This document shows, in pieces, positions 11,105-20,768 of a stretch of 64,000 bases of DNA (positions are counted from its first letter, which is position 1; every line of letters starts with the position of its first letter). The DNA lies in contig NW_013547009.1 in assembly GCF_000711695.1 (NCBI RefSeq), positions 62,001 through 126,000 on the forward strand, in the 5' to 3' direction. Below the pieces are notes generated by a model. It was given only the letters and a program-made list of their open reading frames with translations. It had not been told where the DNA came from and made no database searches. This DNA is from Tilletiaria anomala UBC 951. Lineage: Eukaryota; Basidiomycota; Exobasidiomycetes; Georgefischeriales; Tilletiariaceae. The position numbers and the translations under genes were made by a program.

Positions 11105-13628
11105 TCAAGTCCCAGATCTATCGCCGCTGACGTCAGCAGGAGAGTCCGCGCGGAAGAAGCGGTCCATCGTCTCGGGCGACACCTCTGATCCGTCCGCGAG
11201 GCGCGAACGCTGCGAAGCTGTCTGCGGGCCATCAGCACCGTCTCCATTGCCGCTTCCCATCGAGTCGAGGGTGCTTCCATTCGCCATTCGATCGTTAGGG
11301 TCGATGGACGAATGCGAGCGCTTCGGTGCAGGAAAGCGGCCGACCATGCCTTTGCTATCCAACAGCTCCTCTTCAGCAGGGCGTTTCTGTCCCGCAATGG
11401 TGCTCGTAGTCATTGGTGGCAGCAAGATAGCAGGCTCATCATCGTCACTGTCGGCAGTCAGGTCGATCACATCGCTCGAGCGTCCTGGAGTCGACACGCC
11501 ACTCCCGCTCAGCCTGCTTACTCCTCCGAGACGTGAGATTCGCGCCGTTACTGGATTTGGCGGGGAGTCTTCAACATCGCGCAGATCGATTGCAGAAGGG
11601 TTGGCGTTGGTAGGCTGATCCATAATGACCCCGCTGTCCTCCTTCCTGCGTGGCGTATTCGCCTCGGGTGATTCTTCACCCTGAACGTGCCAGCTTCCGT
11701 CTGGCTCCACGATGACCAACTCAACATCCTTCCCTACATTGGCGATGATGTCGCTCATGTATCTAGGTGGGCATAGGGGTAACATCATATAGTCAGCCTC
11801 CAGCACTTTGCAGCGAGTTGTAGAGACTCACTCATCGATAATGACATCGGACCACCTAATCTTGTTCGAGCAAATTGGGCACGACCACGAAGGCGACTGC
11901 TCGTGCGTGCGCAAAAACATCATGGGATCAAAGCATTGAACGTGGTCGCAATTCTTTGACCGTGCGGGCTTCGTCATCTTCATGAGACTCAGCTGAATGG
12001 GCGGCGCGGCATTCAAGTCAGTCAAGCCCCATCACCAGCATGTAACCCGAGGAATACTCACCGGATCCTTCAAGCTGACAGTCGCAGCTCCTGCAACGAT
12101 GTCGTCATCCTGTGCTCTTGCTTTCACTGTGAAGACACTGAGCGTGAATAAGAGCTGTGCTCGTACGCTGTAAGAGAAACACTCACTCGTTGCCAGGACG
12201 CTTTCCTTGGAAAGAATGTTATCTTGCAATGCTGCGACCAGCTTCTCGACAGGTATCTTTTCGACATGTACAATCGCACAAGCGTAATCTCTTGTTGCGC
12301 AGACGTACCAGAACTCGATGGTGTTCAATGGAATGGAAAACACATCACCTAGTGTGTCTCCGATATTCTTGAGGTCGGGAGGAGCGACGCGCCCGGGGTA
12401 TTTCTTTGTTCCCTTGAAACTGTGAGTCAAGGTTTTGTCGTTGACGCGAACTTCGGCTTGTGAGGGAAACTCTATCGGAGCTGGGCAGGCGACCGAGCTA
12501 ACGCTGTATTGTTCAAATGGCGAGCAGAGCAAAAGCAATGTGTGTGTTGCGCTGTAATACCGTGCTTATCAGTAAGCGTCCGCTCGGTGCGGGGCAGAAT
12601 TCTGCAGCTCACTTAGGTCCTTTGAGGCTCTCGAATTGTTGAGTGCTAAGGGTGATACGAAAAGTGACACGTTTCCGCTCATAGGGGCCTCCTGCAGCGT
12701 ATCGAAGCAGAACATTTAGTAAATCTGTTTGATGTTGAGGTCAGATATACGCTCACTCGTAGCTTTTGCAATTTGACCGACAACACTTTTAAATTGGTAG
12801 AAGGGAGAGATGGCGAAGCTGCCGGTTTGTGGTACTGAGTGCCGTAACACGGAGGCATTCAGCGGAGAAAGAAAGGCGAACTTCGGAAAAAAAGCGTCTT
12901 ACCTGTTGCTGCATATGTGACATCAGCGCTAGCGCCGAAGGGCCGCTGAAGAAGGCAAAAAATGCTATGTGAGGGATCGCAGAAGCGCCGATCATTCAAA
13001 GCGCAAGTCCTTACCGCATAGGTCGATGTGTGATAGGTCGGTTTTGGTGGAATGTAGGGCGGTGCGACCGGCGTCGATGATGCACCATAAGTGCTAGCAG
13101 CCGGCGTGCTTCCAAGCGTTTGAGGGATTTGGGCACCGTTGTAGGTCCTGTGGTTGTAGGAATAGCTGTATTACAAGTTGAGAGATTATGTCAGTCCGTC
13201 TTACTTTAGCGTACCAGACTGTTCGCCACTGCAAGCGCACCCTGACGACACGAGATTCCTTTTCGAAGCGAGCAGATCACAAAACTTCTTGTAAAAGATG
13301 GTATTCTCAGGCGTTCTGTTTCTCTCGTAGGCATTGGCAACAGCGAGCAACTTAGCGATCAGCTCTGCCTTGCGTCCTTGATAGCTAATCCTTGGACCTC
13401 TGTAGAAGTGATGCGCCTCTTTGATCATCGATTGCAGCTCAGCTACGCGCAGATAACTGAGATTCGACTCAAGCATCTAAAGAACACGACATGGAAACAG
13501 CCATTCAATATTTAACTTCATCCACCAAGGTAACAGTAGTAAACAGGCGAAGTTGGAAGACAGATACTCACATGGTGCTGGCTAAAGGGGTCGCCCGCAG
13601 AGGCGCCAGATCCTAATGCAGCGGCCAT
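11105..13628 (-). CDS. SIZ1: PIAS/Siz1-type SUMO E3 ligase
   Basis: Ten exons: 13628-13572, 13476-13205, 13165-13015, 12945-12903, 12834-12757, 12724-12613, 12551-12187, 12126-12062, 11992-11832 and 11762-11105. Every join keeps frame, giving 653 residues. Order of domains: a SAP DNA-binding helix pair (SNLSYLRVAELQSMI, from residue 22), a PINIT domain (FAISPFYQFKS then NTIEFWYVCATRDYACAIVH), an SP-RING (from residue 382; C396, H398, C419 and C422 in CDH...CPIC), and a SUMO-interacting motif VIDLTADSDDDE. This is the full PIAS/Siz architecture; the family transfers SUMO from Ubc9 to nuclear substrates. The first SP-RING position, Cys in most relatives, is Asp here (SLKDP), but it is not one of the four zinc ligands. 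Introns of 39 nt (13204-13166) and 32 nt (12756-12725) are extremely short. The next upstream in-frame start would be a non-ATG codon, so 13628 was chosen. Confidence 0.9.
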
Positions 13629-14209
13629 AGCTTTTCCAAATCCAGATGCGTCCCTAAGACCACTTAAGGGTGCTCCTGCGCAGCTGTACGCGCAGGCCAA
13701 GAGATTGATGGCGGGTGGCTGCCTTCTTTGGCTCCTTTAGCCGCGTTGGGTCCTCGTCGCGATGCAGCTCAGTGATCTTCGGTCGCCTTCGAGCCGACGC
13801 TCGGCTTCCGCATGGACGATTTGGCCACCATGAGATACCTGCTGCGCTGCTGCAACCGCCAACCGCGCGAGGACCATCGGCTGAATGATTTGATGCAAGA
13901 GAACCACTGCGAGGGTAAGGATGAAGCTGAAAGAGAGGCAGGCGTGTACATGAATCGTATATGACCGAGTGACATAACGCGATGTAGTTGATTCTTTTTT
14001 CGAGACGAGCACTCACCTCTTTTTTTAAGGAGAGTCGTGTTGCCGTGGCTTGCCGTGGAAAAAAAATGGCGGCATTTTCTTTTCGACCATAGCAAGTCTC
14101 CAAAACGCCCAAGCCTCAACGTCCAACGAGGTACGAAGGGGTTTATGGACTCGGAAGAACCTAGTATATGAGTAGCGCCCATATAGTGCAACACCTGGAA
14201 ATTGCGGTG
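13629..14209. other. Divergent SIZ1 / PUS7 promoter, with unassigned short ORFs
   Basis: 581 bp between divergent starts. On the minus strand a GTGAGT donor (about 14016) and a pyrimidine-rich CAG acceptor (about 13935) are visible. They could define a 5'UTR intron or a tiny gene, but no reading-frame combination gives a recognisable protein. I leave it unassigned. Confidence 0.4.
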
Positions 14210-17068
14210 ATGACTACCGAAGAGACTGCTCGCGAGAGCAAGCGGCCTCGCCTTGAGGGTGCCTCCAAGGAGCAAAATGGCGACGTTCGGAAGGATGAAT
14301 CCTCGACGGCCGCCGCTGCCGTCCTCGCATCCGCCCCAGTCGTCCTCCAACGCAAGATGCTGAAAGAAGCGGACGTAGGTATTACTGAATACATGGATGC
14401 AAGTGTGCCCGCATTCACAGCTATCATCAAGCAGAGGTGAGTGAGGCTACAGTAATGTTGGCAAGTGGACTTGCTCATCATTGACATTTCATTGGTTGCA
14501 GATTTTCAGATTTCCAGGTTCGAGAAGTCCGTCCTGACGGTACCGTCTGTCGAATTCTGTCCTTACACCCTCCCGATGGCCCTCTCAAGGAGTTTCTGAA
14601 CCAAGAGACGGCAGAGGAGGAGAACCCTGAATTAACGCGTCATCGGCTTGAGAAAGAGCGCGAGGAGGCACAGCAAAAGAAGCGGGATGCACAAGAGCTA
14701 GAAGACGATCGCACATGGCCTGACGGTGCCGACAACAGACTGGAAGGGGACGGCTGGTCAACGGAGAAGATTGCAGAGATTAGAACACTGTGGGAGGCAG
14801 GTCGCGCCGTTCCCAAGGGACTTCCGCAGCCAAGCTCTTCTACGAACCCTGAGCAAAGCTCATCGAAAGGTGCCCAGCCCCGTGACAAGCGCAAAGGCGA
14901 TCGAGATGGCGGAGCATCGTCTCGAGATTCGCGCTTTGTTCTGTCCGAAGGGAGCAGCGATAAAGCCCAGCGCTCTAAAGCGCACGCCTCGATTCGAGAG
15001 CTATTCCACGGGCAGCTCATCACTGAGACGGTGGACGCTGCCAAGGCAGCGCAGATGCGGTCGATATCAAGCAATGGCGCAGCTCCTATGAGGGAGAATG
15101 TCAAGGCGGACGACGATGACGCTATGAATGCTACGACTGACATGTTCGTCGTTGTACGGTGGGGAGCCAAGGGTTCAGGGCGCCGTGACCGTGACAATCG
15201 CGCCCCTGGTGGAGCCGACAACAACCCACCTTACATTCAATTCATGCTTCAAAAGACCAATCGCGACCTTTCGGATGCCCTTGGGATCTTGACGCGCAAT
15301 CTCGGTCTACATGCAAAGGGCGGATCTGTCAGCAAAGACTTGAACATGGCTGGCACCAAGGACAAGCGAGCCGTTACTGTACAAGCCATCACCCTCAAAC
15401 GTGGGCGTAAGACTCTAGAAGATGTCTGGCTGCAGGCTCATCTGGTCTCACTAGATGGGCGTGGACAAGGCGGTGGTCGGGGTGGAGGAAGAGGAGGCCG
15501 TGGTCGGGGAAGAGGGCGGGGAGGCGGATCATCAGGTGATCGGCCAGTACGAACACGGGTTAGCGACGCCCTTGATCAACGCGGAGAGAGGGGTATCCGA
15601 ATCGCGCACCTTGAATACGTCGATGTACCGATGCGTCTTGGTATGTTGAAGGGCAACGAATTCGTTATCACTCTCCGCAATGTCAAACTGGCGCAGAAGT
15701 CTGACGCGGAGGAGCCGCCAGACTTGCAGCAAACGCTCGACCGAGCTGTCGACGTTATTCGACAGAGAGGATTTATCAACTACTTTGGTCTTCAGCGCTT
15801 CGGGACATCTGACGTCTCAACACATTCGGTTGGTGTCGCTATCTTCAAGCGCGACTACAAGCTTGCAGTCGAGACGATCATGGCTGATCGGTCGGGGGAC
15901 AGCGAGGAAGCCACCAGGGCCCGCAGACTTTATCGTGAAGGCAAGTACGGACCCGCTCTTGACGTCATGCCGCGACACTATGTTGCTGAGCGAGGCATCT
16001 TGGGCAAGATGGTACAAGACGTGAAGAGGAAGCCCGCCGGTACACCCCTCAATGACTGGGTCGCCTACTTGCAAGGAGCCCCACGCACGTTGCGTATAAT
16101 GTACGTGCATGCGTTCCAGTCGCTCGTCTGGAACACGATGACTTCGCAACGGATGCGTATGTCGCAGTCGCCAATGCCGGGGGATCTCGTCATCATGGAC
16201 GGTCCCGAGGCTGCGGGCGGGGACGCAACAGACCTGCCACAAGATAGCGATGAGGCAGACATTGAAGGAAGTGGTGAAGGTGAGGGCGAAGAAAATGCAT
16301 CCAAGGGCCCACCGCGAGTGCAAGTCAAAGTGCTCGCAGTAGAGGACCTACCCAACTACACCATGCATGACATCGTCATGCCGCTGCCAGGCTCAGACGT
16401 GCACCTCTCTGGCTGGCTGCAAGGAGCATATGAGGACTTGCTCGCAAAGGAAGGCTTAAAAGCAGAAGATATATACTCGTCCTCGTATCCGTGAGTGCTT
16501 CACAGGCATGGTTGTGCGCAACTTGGCAAACTTTACTGAATGGCTGCTGCTCTATCGGATCCGCAGGGAATATGCCATGCAAGGCGCGTACCGCAAGGTC
16601 CTTGGCAAACCGAAGAATGTCCGAGCGTCCTTTCTACGATACTTTGACCCGGACATCGACCTTGCCATCTCTGACGAGGACCGGCTGCTCGGGTATCCTG
16701 AACCGCAAAGCGATCCGAAGGGCCCTTTTGTTGCCCTGCAGCTCACTTTCGAGCTCGGAGTCAGTGCATATGCTACCATGGTCCTGAGGGAAGTGCTCAA
16801 AACGGACACTAGCCCGGAGAGTCAGAAAGCCCTGACGATGCAGAGCGAGGATCAGGCGTACAAGGGATCGGGGGGCGGCGGGGGGCGCAGGGACGTCAAT
16901 GCCATTCAGCCAAAGCGCAAACGCGCCTGGGGTACGTCGGGTGTTGCGGCTAGTCCTGCGTCAAGTTCAGCAGAACACGCTGCTGGCGCCGACAGTACCT
17001 CAGCCATCGAATCCGGCGCGCGGGCTGAAGCCCCTGAGGAGCAGCCCCAGCCTGACATGTGCACTTGA
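14210..17068 (+). CDS. PUS7: TruD-family tRNA/mRNA pseudouridine synthase Pus7
   Basis: Exons 14210-14436, 14502-16490 and 16567-17068 give 905 residues. The catalytic motif NMAGTKDKRAVT carries the nucleophile Asp363. RGFINYFGLQRFG and the LPGSDVHLSGW segment are further TruD signatures, and the C-terminal block GAYRKVLGKPKNV...YATMVLREVLK matches eukaryotic Pus7. The second intron (16491-16566) restores frame exactly there. Pus7 modifies U13 of cytoplasmic tRNAs, U35 of pre-tRNA-Tyr, U2 snRNA and some mRNAs. Fungus-specific extras are an Arg-Gly repeat (15460-15535) within the first TruD segment, charged linkers, and a Gly/Ala/Ser-rich tail. An in-frame ATG at 14168 would add 14 residues; 14210 was preferred because the product then starts MTTEETARESKRPR, a simple basic N-terminus. 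Confidence 0.93.
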
Positions 17069-17433
17069 ATTCGCACGAGTCTGTCAGGAACAAGCCAATC
17101 TGCTAGACTCGGTCGCTGAATCGAAATTAGAAAGTACACAAAGTGATGCCGGGGGAATCTGCTGTGTCAAATGAGTGTGTATCTGTGTAATGGCAAGTGC
17201 TCGGAAGATCGTTGGCTGAGTCCGAAGCCTTGCAGAGATGGTGGTATGCGTGTGCGTGGCAAAGACATTGTGTGGTGTGAGTGTCAGTGTGGGCGTGAGA
17301 GTCTGCAGGAGCCCTTGCGACCGGGTGTCCGGTCGAAGTGTATTCGGCGCTGTAGCTGTGTCTGACGCCAGGGGGGGGGCGTGTCCTTCGCGCGCCAACG
17401 AACAAGAGAGGAAGGTGCAGTGAACGACATGGT
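17069..17433. other. Convergent intergenic PUS7 / kinase
   Basis: 365 bp with a G9 run near 17370 and GTGTG-rich stretches. No ORF of interest; probably two 3'UTRs. Confidence 0.5.
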
Positions 17434-19173
17434 CTACGTAGCATACCCTGACTTCTCTGGATCTGCAACATGTCCATTGGACCGAGCGTCCGAGATGACC
17501 TCCTGGCCGGCGTCCGCGCCGGCACCCTTCTCGCTCCGCAGGCCGACAACGGCGACCTTACCTGTAGCTGATGCGCTCCCCGGCCTAATCGTGTACTGCG
17601 GATGCGCTTGCCCGTTGCTCCCGAGTGTCAGCGAAACATTCGAGGCGGCGACACTGCTGGTCGAGTGTGGTCGCGGACAAGGACCTCCCGGCGCGTCCAT
17701 CTCGGCCAATGGCTGGTCGGCTAGTGCGACGCCAGTGCTCCCCGAAATTTGCGAAACGGTGCCCACGTCGTTAGTGCCTTGTCTAGGCGTCTTGAAGTAG
17801 GAGCGTCGCCGTTGCTTGAGGTGGTCGAATGGCAAGAAGCTGAGGGGGAATGATGGGAGCGTATTCCAGGTTATCCTCATTGAGCTCCCATCTGGAAGCG
17901 CACCATCCACTCACTGATCTTCCATCAGACGCAATTCTGGCGGAAGAGAATTAATGTCTACATCCTCTTTTCGTTTCCTGGCTTTTAGCGGATTGTCCTC
18001 GAGCAGCAGCTCCTCGAGCTCGTGCGTTGCATCAAAGTTCGCCTTCTTACTCTGCAAGGCGCAAAGAAGAGATGGTTGAGGTGCTTGTTCAATTGTGAAT
18101 AGGATCGCCTCTTGTGAGCGCGACTCACATCTGGTTCGAATGGCGGAATCGCTTCTTTCGCCTCAAGCGCTTCCCAGTCCATGCCCGCAAAGAATGGATG
18201 TGATTTGATGTCTGTGATGCCCCCTCGGCACCCGATCCTCTTCTTCACGTCCCGCTCCAGCAAGGCATTGATGAACGACACCGCCTCGGCACTAACCATC
18301 TTGCCGACATTGTCCGGAAAGATGCACTTGTCGTGCATGATGCTGTGCGTGAGCGCACTGTTCGTTTTCCCGCGGAACGGCCGTCGCCCAAAGAGCAGCT
18401 CGTACGCCATCACGCCCAGGCTCCACCAGTCCACTGAGTTGAGGTAACCGCGCTTGGCAAGTACCTCTGGCGCCATGTATGCCATGCTCCCCGCGACGCT
18501 GGTGAGAGCTCGCCGCGTAGAGAAGTGCACTGCGATGTTGAAGTCGGTTATGTGCGCATGGCCCTTTTCGTCGAGCAGGACATTGTCTGGCTTCAGGTCG
18601 CGATGCACAATCTGAATCGAGTGCAGGTAGGCGAGCGCTAGCGAGATCTCGGCAACATAGAAGCGCACAATGTCTTCACGCATGTTGCCATTGCGGTCCA
18701 GGTGGAATCGGAGATCGCCACCAAGCATGAGATCCAGCACCATGAACATGTTCTCGTCATCTTGGAATGCGTACTGCAAGCGGTGGCGACGAGTTCGTCA
18801 GCATAGGAGGCTCGCCCCTCTGGACCAAGTTGCTGCTCTCACTCGAAGATTGCAAACAAATGGACTCTCAATCTCTTCTAATAATCTGCGCTCCTGTATA
18901 ATGTTCGAGACCGCTCGCATCTTGATGCATTTTGCTTTGTTGATGTACTTCAGCGCATACAGATTCTGTGGGTAAAGACATCGCTTCAGCGCTCGCACAT
19001 CGCAGACACGGACATAATGCAATCTGCTTGCCGATCACCTTTGTCTGCTTGTGTTGCACGACCCGCACCTTGCCAAAAGCACCCTTGCCTACGGCTCGAA
19101 GCAGGTAAAAGTGGTACAAGTCCACCGGGCCATCAAAGTCGACCGGCTCCGGCTTGCAGCACAGGATGCCCAT
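17434..19173 (-). CDS. YANK/STK32-type AGC serine/threonine kinase
   Basis: Five exons: 19173-19039, 18965-18843, 18773-18129, 18051-17915 and 17839-17434, giving 481 residues. The N-terminus MGILCCKPEPVDFDGPVDLY carries a Gly2 myristoylation context plus a CC palmitoylation candidate, as in YANK kinases. The kinase motifs are complete: GKGAFGKV, the ATP lysine in YALKYINK (Lys51), HRDLKPDN (His143-Asn150), YMAPEV, and a DFN in place of DFG (ITDFNIA). DFN is the normal YANK signature, so it does not suggest a dead kinase. After the kinase core comes FDATHELEELLLEDNPLK and EDHFLPFDH, the YANK equivalent of the AGC tail. The substrate is unknown; membrane attachment is inferred. The end of the last exon is low complexity, and a further small intron there cannot be excluded. 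Confidence 0.9.
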
Positions 19174-20768
19174 CTTGGCGATACTGCGATGGTGCGGACT
19201 TTCTGAGGTTTCTCCAGTTCAGACGCCTGTCGTGACGGATGAGCGGAGTCGCACCTATATGGGAGCCTCTGTGCTCAATGTCCTTCGATGTGCCCTTCCG
19301 ATTATCAACGGCGCAAAAGTGCTGTTTGCACAACGCAGACGATGGCAGAATGCAACGTTTGCTATTGGTGTGTTTGCAGCACAATCCTCGCAGCCCTTCT
19401 CCGACCGCAGCCGTGATCCTTTATCAGGCTGCTTAATGTGAGCCCAGCGCAATCAGGCTGAGAGGCAAGCGCGTTGGTTTTGATTGGCGCCCTCTCGGGC
19501 GACTGGTACGGGTGCCTTTCGATGAAAGGCTCAAGTGCGTGCCGTTCCGATGGGCCAGGCGCGGGGTGAGTTGGGGACGACAAAGCTGCTGGGAATGCGA
19601 GGGGTCCACAATATCCAGGCGTCCAGTCGTGAGCCTGTGATGCAAGCAGGGCATGTACTCACTTGGGCGACCTTGGGAAGCTCTCCGCTGACAACCAGGC
19701 CCTACTGCTGCACAAAGGTAGACCCGTCTTCCAATCTGCTCTGTTCTCCCTTGATCCACGCACGCGCTTTAGACGTCCAAATCCGCTGGGCGCTGGCTAC
19801 TTATGGCGTGAACTTTGGAGCCGGTCGGTGGGATCGCACCCAAAGTGCAAGCCGCTATCGCCTATGAGCAAGTCTGTACTTGCGCTCGCACAAGCCCAAT
19901 TGCAAGGCATGCCTGAGACTTGAGAGGAGATTTCCATCATGTTACCAATAAGGCCAGGAGATCAAGAGCATGTCGACCAGCGAGAGCGAGGTTGATTGGA
20001 AAAAAGTGTCCTCGTCGCCCTATTGCAGTCCAGAGTTGGCGGGCGCTGGGCTGGTTGAGGGTGAGGTGGCGCGGCGACGCAGGAGCCTACAGGACACAGG
20101 TGCAGGGGCATCGGCCAACGCAATGTCACGTAGTTCGGACGTCCTATTCGCAGGCCCCTTCTGCCTTCTGCCGCTGCGCCTCTGTACCACAGTGTCTCCC
20201 ACCCCACCCAAAGCCAGCCGGCTGCTGCCAAGTGCGGCTCTCCTGGCCTCGGCGACCTTTCGCAACGAGACGGCTGCGCTCTGCTTCCATTTGTGCGCAG
20301 CTCTCCATCTGTGGCCACGCTCTACATTCTGAAGTTCTGGGGCCTAGAGCCGTGAGCCCGGAGGGTGCTCTCTCGTGCGCCTGTCCGCCCAGCCTGCCGC
20401 AGGCTCGCTCTTTGCCGCCGCACGCCACCAAGCTCACCAAGATGCCAGACGGTCACAAAGATGAACTGCGTGCCGCACGGTGCAACTCCGCCAAAAGCAT
20501 TGGAATCTATGGCTTATGTTACTGCAAAGCCCTCCAAATGCCCCGTTTTTGGCCCTCGTCTGGCCTCGCATCCCGGCTTGTTCTCGACACTGTGACATCA
20601 CTTTCCCGGGACGCGGGGTTCTCTGCTTGTCTCGCCCTCGTCCGAGTCTTCCAAAGCTCCAATTGAGGCACCGTCGTCCTGCTGGTCTCATGTACATCAC
20701 GAAAGCGGATACGTACGGGTAGGGGATGATCAGCTCATAGGCCATCATCGCGGAGGAGCGCGGTATCG
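19174..20768. other. 1.6-kb divergent intergenic between kinase and WRAP53 gene
   Basis: A large gap between two divergent ATGs. ORFs up to about 250 codons occur on both strands but have Arg/Cys/Pro-rich compositions typical of chance frames in G+C-rich DNA, with no domain, signal peptide or splice logic. It could hold promoters, a long 5'UTR or a non-coding RNA. Nothing specific can be supported. Confidence 0.4.

Noticed and set aside
12900-12970. Earlier acceptor (ATAG, about 12965) for SIZ1 exon 4
   Set aside because: In the incoming phase it meets a stop; the later TTCTTCAG acceptor keeps frame and gives RPFGASADVTY.
13654-14112. Minus-strand ORFs and a possible small spliced gene upstream of SIZ1
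   Set aside because: A donor and an acceptor are visible, but no frame combination gives a recognisable protein, and the area is the divergent promoter.
16491-16505. 15-nt intron in PUS7
   Set aside because: Too short, and leaves the wrong frame; the 76-nt intron to 16566 restores the conserved GAYRKVLGKP block.
19920-20666. 248-codon plus-strand ORF
   Set aside because: Arg/Cys/Pro-rich chance composition, no domain, and several competing frames of similar length.
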